A stretch of DNA of 64,000 bases from Pseudomonas fluorescens (GTDB taxonomy: Bacteria; Pseudomonadota; Gammaproteobacteria; Pseudomonadales; Pseudomonadaceae), in assembly GCF_900636825.1 (NCBI RefSeq), contig NZ_LR134318.1:1893501-1957500 (forward strand). Reading direction: 5' to 3'. A model generated the notes under the pieces. The model saw only the letters and a list, made by a program, of their open reading frames with translations, was not told the origin of the DNA and did not search any database. This document shows, in pieces, positions 1 through 8,659 of the stretch. Numbering within the stretch: position 1 is the first letter of the stretch; each line of letters begins with the position of its first letter. Position numbers and translations under genes: made by a program.

Positions 1-71
1 ATGCGCGCGACAAATGCCGGATTGCTTTGCGGGCGTTGACATTAATGTAGGATTTTTTTCACAAACTTTTC

Positions 72-146
72 ACGTTGGCCAACGTACTGTGAAGCCATCC
101 GTTAGAAAGCAAGTCTCCAGCCCGTCTCCCCAGCGGGCTTTTTTTT
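72..146 (+). terminator. intrinsic terminator, possibly ending a small RNA
   Basis: An AGCCCG/CGGGCT stem (119-124 with 134-139) is followed by eight T residues, a clear rho-independent terminator on the plus strand. A perfect 14 bp palindrome, ACGTTGGCCAACGT, lies upstream at 72-85. No coding region reaches the terminator inside the window, so it ends either a gene left of the window or a short untranslated RNA. I cannot name an RNA family. Confidence 0.6.
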
Positions 147-286
147 GCCTGGAATAAAACCTTTTCTCTGATTGCGGTCAAATCGACGCCGAATGCCCCG
201 ACGCGCTTATAACGTCTGGACTTCTGTGCGTCGAGCGCATTAAATCCCGGCCCCCTTTTCGTCATCCCACTTTTTGAGGTTTCATC

Positions 287-658
287 ATGCGTTTAACACT
301 GCCCGCTCTGGTTCTTGGCCTTCTGGTTGCTCAAGGTGCAATGGCTGCCGGCGATGGCACTGCTGCGCTGGGCGGTGGCTTGGGCGGCGCGCTGGGTAAC
401 GTGGTTGGTCAGAAAATGGGTGGTAGCACCGGTGCGGTGATTGGTGCCGGCGTCGCGGGCGCAGCGGGTAGCGCAGTCGCTGCACGCAAGGGGAGCCGTA
501 CCAAAGCCGCCATCGGCGGCGGTGTTGGTGCAGCCGGTGGTTCAGTAATCGGCAACAGCCTCGGCGGCAGAACCGGCGCCACCATCGGCGCTGGCCTGGG
601 TGGTGCGGCGGGTGGTGCTGTCGGCAGCAACCTGGCCAAAGGTCACAAGCGCCACTAA
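287..658 (+). CDS. secreted glycine-zipper protein, copy 1
   Basis: A 123-residue protein exported by the Sec system. Residues 1-21 are a signal peptide: basic start, Leu/Val core and an AMA-A cleavage site. The mature part is almost entirely Gly/Ala/Val with spaced GGxxG and GxxxG motifs (for example LGGALGNVVG), the pattern of glycine-zipper proteins that associate with membranes. It ends in a basic tail, KGHKRH. A TGAGG ribosome site precedes the ATG at 287. The next gene is a close paralogue, so the pair arose by tandem duplication. A terminator follows at 681-704, so this is a single-gene transcript. The molecular role is unknown; outer-membrane or envelope association is inferred from composition only. 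Confidence 0.8.
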   Translation: MRLTLPALVLGLLVAQGAMAAGDGTAALGGGLGGALGNVVGQKMGGSTGAVIGAGVAGAAGSAVAARKGSRTKAAIGGGVGAAGGSVIGNSLGGRTGATIGAGLGGAAGGAVGSNLAKGHKRH

Positions 659-680
659 ACCTGATCGCGTGTCAGAAGAA

Positions 681-704
681 GCCCGACTTGATGTCGGGTT
701 TTTT
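681..704 (+). terminator. terminator after glycine-zipper gene 1
   Basis: CCCGAC and GTCGGG form a stem with a short loop, followed by six T residues. It separates the two paralogous genes into independent transcripts. Confidence 0.85.
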
Positions 705-793
705 CATGGCTGAACGTTTCGTCCGAAATCGTCTCCAACTTTCATACGCCCCGCTTGGGCGGATTGTCCCGATTCGGGAACTGCGAGGTTCAT

Positions 794-1213
794 ATGCGAC
801 TGTCATTATCTGCACTGGTTTTCGGCTTGTTCATAGCGCAGGGCGCGATGGCTGCCGGCGATGGCACCGCTGCCGTGGGCGGTGGTCTGGGCGGTGCGCT
901 GGGTAATGTGGTGGGCGGACAACTCGGCGGCAGTACGGGCGCGGCGGTCGGCGCAGGTGTTGGCGGCGCGGCGGGCAGTGCCGTTGGCGCGAACAAACGC
1001 AACCGCACCGAAGCTGCGATTGGCGGCGGTCTGGGCGCTGCGGGCGGCTCGGTCGTCGGTAACAGTCTCGGCGGCTCCACCGGCTCCGCCATTGGCGCAG
1101 GCCTGGGCGGCGCAGCCGGCGGCGCGGTGGGTAACAATCTTGGCGACGACGGCGGTGGATCGCATTCCGGCGGCCACAAGCACAAGAACAAACACAAAAA
1201 TAAACATCGCTGA
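794..1213 (+). CDS. secreted glycine-zipper protein, copy 2
   Basis: A 139-residue paralogue of the preceding gene. The ATG at 794 is chosen because it starts MRLSLSALVFGLF, aligning with the MRLTLPALVLGLL signal peptide of copy 1; an upstream in-frame start at 755 would bury the signal. Signal peptidase should cut after AMA near residue 20. The mature chain repeats GGGLGGALGNVVGG-type glycine zippers and ends in a long Lys/His/Asn tail (GHKHKNKHKNKHR) that is longer and more basic than in copy 1. It has its own terminator at 1226-1249. Function unknown. The two copies have diverged mostly in the tail and in the central basic segment. Confidence 0.8.
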   Translation: MRLSLSALVFGLFIAQGAMAAGDGTAAVGGGLGGALGNVVGGQLGGSTGAAVGAGVGGAAGSAVGANKRNRTEAAIGGGLGAAGGSVVGNSLGGSTGSAIGAGLGGAAGGAVGNNLGDDGGGSHSGGHKHKNKHKNKHR

Positions 1214-1225
1214 TTGATCTACGGA

Positions 1226-1249
1226 AACCCGGCTTGGCGCCGGGTTTTT
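1226..1249 (+). terminator. terminator after glycine-zipper gene 2
   Basis: AACCCGGC and GCCGGGTT pair across a short TTG loop and are followed by a T run. Confidence 0.85.
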
Positions 1250-1330
1250 CGTGTCTGGCAGTCGGATTCTGGAACGATTGGCTGTAGGGCTTTTCGAACG
1301 TTGTACATCCCAATAATCAAGAGGTGCGCC

Positions 1331-1498
1331 ATGACTCCTGAAACCGAAGGCAAGGAAGAGAAAGGTCCTAGTGGAGTGCCATTTATCAATGACCCGGGCA
1401 ATGAAGATCCGGGATCGCTGATGGATGACGCGACGGTGCCGTTGAATGATGCGGATGAGGCGGATATGGAGTATGAGGAGGATGGGGATGAGCAGTGA
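1331..1498 (+). CDS. small acidic protein of unknown function
   Basis: A 55-residue soluble protein starting MTPETEGKEEKG and ending in an acidic tail (ADMEYEEDGDEQ). The ATG at 1331 has a GAGG ribosome site about 6 bases upstream; a longer reading from 1214 runs through the terminator of the previous gene and is rejected. There is no signal peptide, membrane segment or recognisable catalytic motif. The composition (Asp/Glu about a third) suggests a disordered protein. Similar short proteins are common in Pseudomonas and are sometimes labelled serine kinase/phosphatase, but nothing here supports that activity. Confidence 0.6.
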   Translation: MTPETEGKEEKGPSGVPFINDPGNEDPGSLMDDATVPLNDADEADMEYEEDGDEQ

Positions 1499-1539
1499 GA
1501 GTGTTCGTGGTGAACGGAAATTTTGAAAATAGGTTTAAA

Positions 1540-1559
1540 GGGCCTGAGCTATCAGGCCC
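1540..1559 (-). terminator. terminator of the rhs-immunity operon
   Basis: GGGCCTGA and TCAGGCCC pair around a GCTA loop. On the minus strand the hairpin is followed by TTTAAA, just past the stop codon of the immunity gene. The T tract is weak. Confidence 0.55.
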
Positions 1560-1572
1560 CCCGTATCTTTGT

Positions 1573-2004
1573 TCAGCCATCTACGGTTGAGTCGATAAGT
1601 ACATAGAGGTCATCGGAGGGCGACATTTTCTCGATTCTGCCTGCATCTATATAGGTCTTGAACTCTCTCTCAAGAAATTTCATGTCAGTGTATTTTTTAT
1701 ATTTTAAAGGCCTGTCGGTGGCGTACATGTAAAGGCGCCACTCATCAAAACCATCGATCCTGTTATTCGAACCGTAATCGAAGTCCACTGATTCAGTAGG
1801 AAAATGGATAGCACAGCCTATGCCGTGTAATTCATATTCAACGCCATCGATGACTTCTCCGCAGCGTTCTATTTGGCCGCTCCTCCAAAGTCTTAGGATG
1901 TTTCGAGTGCCAAATTTTTCTTGTAATAGCGTCGTACCTTTTTCCACTTTGTTGAGAAAGTCTTTGATGAGATATCCGAGCGTTGTATCATAATTGTCGT
2001 TCAT
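1573..2004 (-). CDS. DUF6896-type immunity protein for the Rhs toxin
   Basis: A 143-residue cytoplasmic protein starting MNDNYDTTLGYL. Its features (a conserved HGIGCAIHF stretch, then VDFDYGSNNRIDGFDEWRLY, then a C-terminal helix) match what I know of the DUF6896 family, often found beside polymorphic toxins. The ATG overlaps the rhs stop codon by 4 bases (ATGA), the usual translational coupling of toxin and immunity genes. It is clearly AT-richer than the rhs core, as expected of an exchanged module. The proposed role is to bind and neutralise the ParB-like tip of the neighbouring Rhs protein; this rests on position and family, not on a known structure. Confidence 0.75.
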   Translation of the reverse strand: MNDNYDTTLGYLIKDFLNKVEKGTTLLQEKFGTRNILRLWRSGQIERCGEVIDGVEYELHGIGCAIHFPTESVDFDYGSNNRIDGFDEWRLYMYATDRPLKYKKYTDMKFLEREFKTYIDAGRIEKMSPSDDLYVLIDSTVDG

Positions 2005-5000
2005 CGTCTTCGCTTAGGCTCCAGTCGATCAAACCCAACATTTTCGGCTGATTCGATTACGTCTTCTATCGTTTCAAAGTTGCTTTTATGTTCTTTTATA
2101 TTGGTGATCAGTTTCACGATTATTGGCGTTGCTGTTTGTCTCGCCGCCGCTGCGCGATGATGTCCATCTAAAATATATAGAGTACCTTCATGCTCAGCCA
2201 CATGGATGGGGAAGCGAATATTATATCCGCCGCTGCGCATGTTGCTCGCCGCTGCTTCAACCGATTTAGCTGATTTTTTTCCAGAGATTGCGTGTGTTCG
2301 CTTCAAGGATTTTGCGTCTACGCCGTGGATTAATTTCGGTAGATCAGGCTCCCCCTCATCAACCTTAACCCCATCACTCGCCCCGGGCACCTCACACCCA
2401 GGCTTATTCGGTGGCGGGCAATTGGAGTTCAACCCCAACGGATCCACCCACCCTGTCGGATTCGGCACATACCGATACTGGTTCAACCCGCCCGCCAATT
2501 TCACCGGGTCCGGCGTCAGATATCGCCCCAACCGCGGGTCGTAATACCGATGCCGGTTGTAATGCAGCCCGCTTTCAGCATCGAAGTACTGCCCCTGAAA
2601 CCTCAACGGCTGGTCCAGATATTCGTCAGCGGCCAGTGTCAGGGCGGCGACCTTGCCGTAGGCGTCGTACTGCGCCGACCAGACGATTTCCCCGCTGTAG
2701 TCGGTCAACTCCAGCGGCGTGCCGAGATGGTCGAGTTGGTAGTAAAACGGGCAGGCTTTTTTCGGGCCTTTGCCGTCGAGCAGCGCCAAGGGGCGGAAGG
2801 TGCCGGGTTCGTAGACGTAGCTGCGGTATTCGTTCTGGCTGCTTTCGGCGACGATCTGCTCGCCTTGCCAGAAGAACTCGGTGACGACGCCGTCGACAGT
2901 TTTGCGGATGCGCCGACCGAAGGCGTCGTATTGATAGGTCGCGGTCTGGCCATCGGGGCGGGTCAGGCCGATCAGCCGGTGTTGGCAGTCGTAGCGGTAT
3001 TCAGTGACGATTTGTTGCCCGGCGCCACGGCGTTCGCGGATCAGATTGCCGAAGGCGTCATAGTCGTAATGGCGATCGCCTTGCATCAGCAGGCGGTTGC
3101 CCTTGATCTGACTCGGGCCGGGGCGGTCCTGCATCAGCAGGTTGCCAGCCGGGTCATGGGCGAACGATTCGGGCAGTTCGTCGCGCGAATGGCGGACGCG
3201 GATCAGCCGGTCGAGGGTGTCGTAGCCGTAGGTGCGCTGGCCGTGGCGGGTGTCGGCGATGTGGTCCAGATTGCCGTTGGCACTGTAGGCATAGTCGCGG
3301 CGATAAAGTGAATCGTGGGAATGACCGACAGCGTGAGCGAGCAAACGGCCCTGATCGTCGTAAGAATATTCGCTGAGCAGCAGACCTTGCTGACGTTGCT
3401 GTTCGCGCCCGGACAGGAAAATGTGCGTGGTCAGTTGCGCGCCGTTGAGGTCGATGGCGCTCAGCGCACCGCCCTTGGCGTGGTGATAATCGAGCTTGCT
3501 GTTGTCCGGCAAACGCATCTGCTTGAGCTGGCCGCAGGCGTCGTAGGCATAACGCAGCGTGCCCCAGCCCTGATGCTCGGTGATCAGCCGATCCTGGCGG
3601 TCGTATTCGAAGACCAGTGGGTGGTTTTGCCCATCGTCGACGCCAGTCAAACGACCTAGGCGGTCATAGCGATAGCTGACCTTGACTCCGTCCGGCAGGG
3701 TTTTCACCAATAGGCGCCCGGCAGCGTCACGTTCATACGCGGTGACCAACTGCGAGCCGACATCGCCGAACTCGGTCTTTTCCAGCAGATGCCCGTTGAG
3801 GTCGTAGGCGTAGGCGGTGCGTCGTCCGTCGAAGGCGGTTTCCTGTCGGATCAATCCGGTCGAGGTGTAGTCCAGTCGATATTTTTCACCCGACTCGTTC
3901 TCGATCTCGGTGAGCAGCAGTTGCGCGTGGTCATAGCGGTACTGGACCCGCGTGCCGTCGGGATTGATCCGCCGCGAGACCAGGTGCAGGTCATCGTCGT
4001 ATTCGTAACGGGTGATGCGCCCCAGTTCATCGCGCTCGGCGGTGACCTGGCCGTAGGCGCCGTAGCTGTAGGCGCGGCTGGCGCCGGTAGGAAAAGTCGT
4101 CTGCAGCAGTCGGCCAGCGGCGTCCCACTGCTGACGGGTCACTGCACCGTGTTCATCCTCGGTTGTGGTCCGCCGCCCCAGCGCATCGTAGGAAAAGCGC
4201 CGCACGCCACCGTCGGGCAGGGTTTCCTCGATCAACTGCCCCAGCGTATTCCAGGCCAGTCGATGCCGGCTGCTGTCCGGATAGCGGATCGACAGCAGCT
4301 GGCCGTAAATGTCGTAGTAGTAATGGATGACCTGGCCGTCGGGATCGACCGCTTCCGTAACATCACCTTCGGCGTTGCGCCGATAAGTCCACACCGCGTC
4401 GCCGCGTGAACGTCGGTAGAGAAAACCGTTGCGATACTCGTAGGAAGTTGGCGCGTCATCCGGTGGAATCAGCGCGATCAGCCGTCCGACGTCGTCGTAG
4501 TGGTATTCAGTGACCGCCCCGAGGGCATCCTGCTCGGCGATCAGCCGTCCTGCTTCGTCGTACGCCTTGAGCTGTTCACCACCGTCGGCCGAGGTCTTGC
4601 GCACGAGCCGCGCGCGGTCGTCGTGGACGTAGGTCTCTTCGGTGCCGTCGACGTAGTACACCGTCACGCTGCCGTCGTCGTTCCAGACGTAGCGGGTGTT
4701 CATCTGCGAGAACGACGCCCAGTGCCGCACGCAACGCGCCGCTTTGCCCTCGCGCTGCCACTCCCAGAAGAAACTGGCGCCGCCGGTCAACTGCCGTTGC
4801 AGAATGACGTGGCTGTCGTCGTAATCGTAGCGTTCGCTGTCGCCGACCGCGTTGGTCGCGGCGAGCAAACGCTGGCGAGCGTCGTAGCAATAACCGGCAA
4901 GGTTTTGTTCGGTCGTCCATTCACCCTGAGCGAAGACCTGGTAATCGACCGCCACCAATTGCGCCCGGTCATAACGCAACAGCAGCGCACGACCGGCGCC

Positions 5001-6833
5001 GTTATCCACACGACTGATCCGATCCTGGCGATCACGATCGATGCGCAGACGATTGCCATAGGCATCGCTGATCGCCGTCAGCCGGCCCGCACGAAAGTGA
5101 TAAAACCGCGCCGAATCCCCCGCCAGGGCAAGAATCAGCTCTTCGGGTTCAGCCCCAAGGAAAATCGCCGCCCGCGACAGGCTGTTGTGGATCGCAGGGC
5201 GCTCGACGTTCGGCAGCGGAAACCGTGTACGACGGTTCTCATGGTCGATCCAGACGACGAAATCGCCTTCGAACACCAGCCGATGCGCCAGCGAATGGCT
5301 CCAGCCGAAACCCAGACCGATATCGATCTCGACGGCGCTGCTGCGATACAAGCGGGTGAACTCGAACGGCAGCACGCCATCCAGCACCGCGTCGGTCAGG
5401 GTCAGCAATTCTTCGCCAGTGACCATCGACACCGGGCAACCGTTGGTGCAGGTCAGCGCGGCGCAATCGGCGCTGTCGCCGTTGGGGTTTTTCGCTTGGT
5501 CAGAGGCGTCGTCGCGGGGTTCGTGGCGCTCAAGGCGCGCCATGCCTTGGGATTTTTCCCGCGCAAGCGGCGCCGGATTCGGCACGTTCAACACCACTGA
5601 GTCCGCTTGGCGAATGTTCAGCGGAATCGACGGGGTCGGCTTCAACGCAACCTCGCGGGCATGAACCATCAGCGGCTTCAACACGCTTGCGTGCTGCTTG
5701 AGCTCCGGTATTGAAGTCAGTTCCGCCAAGCGCAAAGCCGACGCCGCCAACCACTCCCGCGCCCGTGGCGACTTGATCTTCGCCAAAACCTTGCTGCTCA
5801 AACGCAGCGATACGCCAGCGCCGCCCGCCACGCGCACCAACAGGAAACTGATGAGCAACTCGGTGCGAACTTCGGCCACCACTTCGGCGAGGTATTGCGG
5901 CGGCAGCATCTTCAGCCAACTGATGAACGCGGCGAGATGAATGAACAGCAACGGTTCGTCGCTCAGCATCAACAAGGCGTTGGCTATCGCCTCGCTTGAA
6001 GCCGCAAGCAGTGCCTCAAGTTCGATCTCGCTCAGATATTCAAGGAGCTTTTCGCTGTGTTCCTGCAAATCGGCGATAAGAGCAAACAGTTGCTGGATGT
6101 CATCCCAAACCCCGTTCAGGGCTTTTTCCGTGCCGCGCCAGTCGGCCCGCTGCAACTGCCCGTAACGTTCGAGAAAACCGACGCTGGAAAACTCCGTCCA
6201 CTGCGGCTGAAATTCCGCCCACTCTCCCCGCAACCAGCGTTCCAGGCCGGCAATCACGCTCTCATAGGAGCCATACAACGCTCGCACATGAGCAGTGGAA
6301 ACATCGGGAAAGAAGGTGATGCGATAACGCTGGCCCTGATCGCAATCATTCACTTGCAGAATACCGCTCGGCCCGATGGTGTGACGCAGCGGTTCGCCGA
6401 AGGTCCGCACACCACCGTCGTCACTCAGCAGCGGTTCGAGCGTCACCGGGGTATCGCCGATCGGCACGAAACGCGCGGCTTCGAACATGTGCACCAGCGT
6501 CAGCGGGCCATCAGCCGGGCACATCGCCACCGAAGAACTGATGGGTTTGCGCGAACTGATCGGAGCGCTCAACTGCACATCGTTACCGACCTTGAACACC
6601 TGTTCGATGTCCAGCGCGTTCCCGGTCCAGAACTGTTCGGCCCACGCCTCGTAATCGTTCAGGCACAGGCGGAACTCGCCCAGGAGGGCTTCGAAATCCG
6701 GTTGTTTGGGGTTCAGAGCGGCAAGCACCAGCAAACCGATGCTGTTGTTCAGGGCCAGTAGCCGATCAGGTTCAAACATTCGCAGTCGCTCGCGCATATG
6801 AAAAACAGGAGCGCGGACTTTGCGGGGGATCAA
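2001..6833 (-). CDS. Rhs repeat polymorphic toxin with ParB-like C-terminal tip
   Basis: A large (about 1610 aa) contact-dependent or type VI-linked toxin. The first ~460 residues are a helical region without a PAAR motif. Residues 466 onwards (CPVSMVTGEE) begin the DUF6531 pre-toxin domain, followed by many YD repeats (for example YDALGR, YDRLGR) that form the Rhs cocoon. The core closes with the RHS-associated segment YDPRLGRYLTPDP and DPLGL near residue 1468. The last ~142 residues differ in base composition and contain ILDGHHRAAAAR (about residues 1554-1565), the signature of ParB/sulfiredoxin-like domains, here the likely toxic tip. The start is uncertain: TTG 6833 (used here), ATG 6797 or ATG 6779, none with a strong ribosome site. 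No vgrG, hcp or PAAR gene is nearby. Confidence 0.88.
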   Translation of the reverse strand: MIPRKVRAPVFHMRERLRMFEPDRLLALNNSIGLLVLAALNPKQPDFEALLGEFRLCLNDYEAWAEQFWTGNALDIEQVFKVGNDVQLSAPISSRKPISSSVAMCPADGPLTLVHMFEAARFVPIGDTPVTLEPLLSDDGGVRTFGEPLRHTIGPSGILQVNDCDQGQRYRITFFPDVSTAHVRALYGSYESVIAGLERWLRGEWAEFQPQWTEFSSVGFLERYGQLQRADWRGTEKALNGVWDDIQQLFALIADLQEHSEKLLEYLSEIELEALLAASSEAIANALLMLSDEPLLFIHLAAFISWLKMLPPQYLAEVVAEVRTELLISFLLVRVAGGAGVSLRLSSKVLAKIKSPRAREWLAASALRLAELTSIPELKQHASVLKPLMVHAREVALKPTPSIPLNIRQADSVVLNVPNPAPLAREKSQGMARLERHEPRDDASDQAKNPNGDSADCAALTCTNGCPVSMVTGEELLTLTDAVLDGVLPFEFTRLYRSSAVEIDIGLGFGWSHSLAHRLVFEGDFVVWIDHENRRTRFPLPNVERPAIHNSLSRAAIFLGAEPEELILALAGDSARFYHFRAGRLTAISDAYGNRLRIDRDRQDRISRVDNGAGRALLLRYDRAQLVAVDYQVFAQGEWTTEQNLAGYCYDARQRLLAATNAVGDSERYDYDDSHVILQRQLTGGASFFWEWQREGKAARCVRHWASFSQMNTRYVWNDDGSVTVYYVDGTEETYVHDDRARLVRKTSADGGEQLKAYDEAGRLIAEQDALGAVTEYHYDDVGRLIALIPPDDAPTSYEYRNGFLYRRSRGDAVWTYRRNAEGDVTEAVDPDGQVIHYYYDIYGQLLSIRYPDSSRHRLAWNTLGQLIEETLPDGGVRRFSYDALGRRTTTEDEHGAVTRQQWDAAGRLLQTTFPTGASRAYSYGAYGQVTAERDELGRITRYEYDDDLHLVSRRINPDGTRVQYRYDHAQLLLTEIENESGEKYRLDYTSTGLIRQETAFDGRRTAYAYDLNGHLLEKTEFGDVGSQLVTAYERDAAGRLLVKTLPDGVKVSYRYDRLGRLTGVDDGQNHPLVFEYDRQDRLITEHQGWGTLRYAYDACGQLKQMRLPDNSKLDYHHAKGGALSAIDLNGAQLTTHIFLSGREQQRQQGLLLSEYSYDDQGRLLAHAVGHSHDSLYRRDYAYSANGNLDHIADTRHGQRTYGYDTLDRLIRVRHSRDELPESFAHDPAGNLLMQDRPGPSQIKGNRLLMQGDRHYDYDAFGNLIRERRGAGQQIVTEYRYDCQHRLIGLTRPDGQTATYQYDAFGRRIRKTVDGVVTEFFWQGEQIVAESSQNEYRSYVYEPGTFRPLALLDGKGPKKACPFYYQLDHLGTPLELTDYSGEIVWSAQYDAYGKVAALTLAADEYLDQPLRFQGQYFDAESGLHYNRHRYYDPRLGRYLTPDPVKLAGGLNQYRYVPNPTGWVDPLGLNSNCPPPNKPGCEVPGASDGVKVDEGEPDLPKLIHGVDAKSLKRTHAISGKKSAKSVEAAASNMRSGGYNIRFPIHVAEHEGTLYILDGHHRAAAARQTATPIIVKLITNIKEHKSNFETIEDVIESAENVGFDRLEPKRRR

Positions 6834-6993
6834 ACAGGAAAGAAGTCGGGGAAGTAGGCGGTGTCTGTAGGAGTTTTCGCTAAATACGAAACGCGCGCCG
6901 TGGGCATTGCCCGTTGCTCAATGTCCACCAGCCTCGCTATGCTGCTGAACCCATTAATCAGATCCGAGCAGCGACCTGTTGCAGGCGCCCGGA

Positions 6994-7713
6994 ATGTCTT
7001 TGATAACGGATCCGATGATGAATGCACCGCTGAAGGCGTTCGGCCCGATCAAGGCCGTGATTTTCGATATGGATGGTTTGTTGCTGGACACGGAGGGCAT
7101 TTACACCGAAGTCACCTCGATGATTGCCGGGCGTTACGGGCGAACCTTCGACTGGAGCGTCAAGCAGAACATCATCGGTCGCGGTGCCAATGACCTGGCC
7201 AATTACGTGGTGCAGGCACTGGAATTACCGATCACCCCGGCAGAATTTCTGGCGATTCGCGAGCCGTTGATGCGCGAGCGCTTTCCCAAGGCCCAGGCCA
7301 TGCCGGGTGCCGAAGCGCTGGTGCGTCATCTGAAAGCGCACAACATTCCGATTGCTGTCGGCACCAGTTCGTCGCGGCAGTCGTTCGGTCAAAAAACCAC
7401 GTTGCACCGTGACTGGTTCGCGCTGTTCGATTTCATTGTCACGGCGGATGATCCGGAAGTCGGCGCGGCGAAACCGGCGCCGGATATTTTTCTAACGGCG
7501 GCCCGGCGGCTGGGCGTCGCGCCGGAAGACTGTCTGGTGTTCGAAGATTCGCCATTCGGCGTGACCGCGGCCAAAGCGGCTGGCATGACCGCCATCGCTA
7601 TCCCCGACGCAGCGATGGCCGATGAAAAATATGCACACGCCGACGGCATTCTTCGAACGTTGAAAGCGTTTACGCCTATCGCATTTGGCCTGCCAGCGCT
7701 GGAATGGGCTTGA
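6994..7713 (+). CDS. HAD-superfamily phosphatase, subfamily IA
   Basis: A 239-residue cytoplasmic hydrolase of the beta-phosphoglucomutase/GS1 type. Motif I is DMDGLLLDTEG (nucleophile D25, acid D27), motif II is GTSSSR, motif III is the lysine of AAKPAPDIF, and motif IV is VFEDSPFGVTAAKAAGM. A helical cap lies between motifs I and II. Such enzymes dephosphorylate sugar phosphates or nucleotides such as pseudouridine 5'-phosphate; the exact substrate cannot be read from sequence. ATG 6994 is used; ATGs at 7015 and 7018 are also possible. It is a single gene that ends at a strong bidirectional terminator shared with the convergent SDR gene. Confidence 0.85.
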   Translation: MSLITDPMMNAPLKAFGPIKAVIFDMDGLLLDTEGIYTEVTSMIAGRYGRTFDWSVKQNIIGRGANDLANYVVQALELPITPAEFLAIREPLMRERFPKAQAMPGAEALVRHLKAHNIPIAVGTSSSRQSFGQKTTLHRDWFALFDFIVTADDPEVGAAKPAPDIFLTAARRLGVAPEDCLVFEDSPFGVTAAKAAGMTAIAIPDAAMADEKYAHADGILRTLKAFTPIAFGLPALEWA

Positions 7714-7724
7714 TCTTCAACAAC

Positions 7725-7766
7725 AAAAACGCCGCCCTTGTGTAAAAACAAGGGCGGCGTTTTTTT
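7725..7766. terminator. bidirectional terminator
   Basis: CGCCGCCCTTG and CAAGGGCGGCG form an 11 bp stem with a short loop, flanked by an A run on the left and a T run on the right. It serves both the HAD gene (plus) and the SDR gene (minus). Confidence 0.92.
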
Positions 7767-7786
7767 GTACGGTTCTAGCAGGATTA

Positions 7787-8533
7787 TCAGGCGCCGAAAC
7801 CACCATCGATGGTCAGGCTGGCACCGGTGATGTAACCGGCTTCCGGCCCGGCCAGGTAGGCGACGAAGCTGGCGATTTCATCGGCGGTGCCGTAACGACC
7901 CACGGCCATCAGCGGGATCAGGCTGTCGGCGAAGTCACCATGGGCCGGGTTCATGTCGGTGTCGACCGGGCCGGGCTGCACATTATTGATGGTGATGCCG
8001 CGCGGCCCGAGATCGCGTGCCAGACCTTTGGTCAAACCGACCAGCGCCGATTTGCTCATCGCGTAAACACCGCCACCGCCAAAGGGCATGCGATCGGCGT
8101 TGGTGCTACCGATGTTGATGATGCGCGACCCTTCGCCCATATGCTTGGCCGCTTCCTGCGAAGCGATGAACACGCTGCGCACGTTGATGGCCAAGGTCTG
8201 ATCGAAGTCTTCCAGTTTGAAATCTTCCAGCGGCGCGATGGCCAGCACGCCGGCGTTGTTGACCAGAATATCCAGGCGACCAAAGGCTTCGACAGTGGTG
8301 CTGACCGCGTGGCGAATGGCGCCAGCATCGGCGCTGTCAGCCTTGATCGCCAAGGCTTTGCCGCCACCGGCGGTGATGCTGTTCTGCAACTCTTCGGCTT
8401 TGGCCGTCGAGCTGACATAAGTGAAGGCAACCGCAGCGCCTTCAGCGGCCAGACGTTTGACGATCGCAGCGCCGATACCACGGGAACCGCCTTGAATCAG
8501 AGCGACTTTGCCGCTGAGGTGTTGAGTGGTCAT
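7787..8533 (-). CDS. SDR-family NAD(P)-dependent oxidoreductase
   Basis: A 248-residue classical short-chain dehydrogenase/reductase. It has the cofactor glycine motif GGSRGIG (15-21), NNAG (92-95), the catalytic Ser in IGST (143), and Y157-x3-K161 in YAMSK. The C-terminus (YITGASLTIDGGFGA) is typical of 3-oxoacyl-ACP reductase-like enzymes. The substrate is unknown. It is divergent from the LysR gene with about 126 bp between starts, so the LysR protein probably regulates it, the usual arrangement for such pairs. Full length; no anomalies. Confidence 0.9.
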   Translation of the reverse strand: MTTQHLSGKVALIQGGSRGIGAAIVKRLAAEGAAVAFTYVSSTAKAEELQNSITAGGGKALAIKADSADAGAIRHAVSTTVEAFGRLDILVNNAGVLAIAPLEDFKLEDFDQTLAINVRSVFIASQEAAKHMGEGSRIINIGSTNADRMPFGGGGVYAMSKSALVGLTKGLARDLGPRGITINNVQPGPVDTDMNPAHGDFADSLIPLMAVGRYGTADEIASFVAYLAGPEAGYITGASLTIDGGFGA

Positions 8534-8659
8534 GTTCGATCTCCAGAATCTTCAAGGCGGAATGCCTTGTTGTTGGTGCCGAGTATCGGCGTGGCATCGA
8601 CAACCGTGTAGACCATGATTGCTATAGTCTGTGTAAACCAAAAGTTTATAGTGGCGATC

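Noticed and set aside
59..265. 68-codon minus-strand open frame at the left edge
   Set aside because: It reads through the terminator at 119-146, has no ribosome site and no recognisable features.
2411..6761. Several plus-strand open frames across the rhs gene
   Set aside because: They mirror the repetitive YD core and are broken into unrelated pieces; the minus-strand frame is continuous and has clear Rhs motifs.
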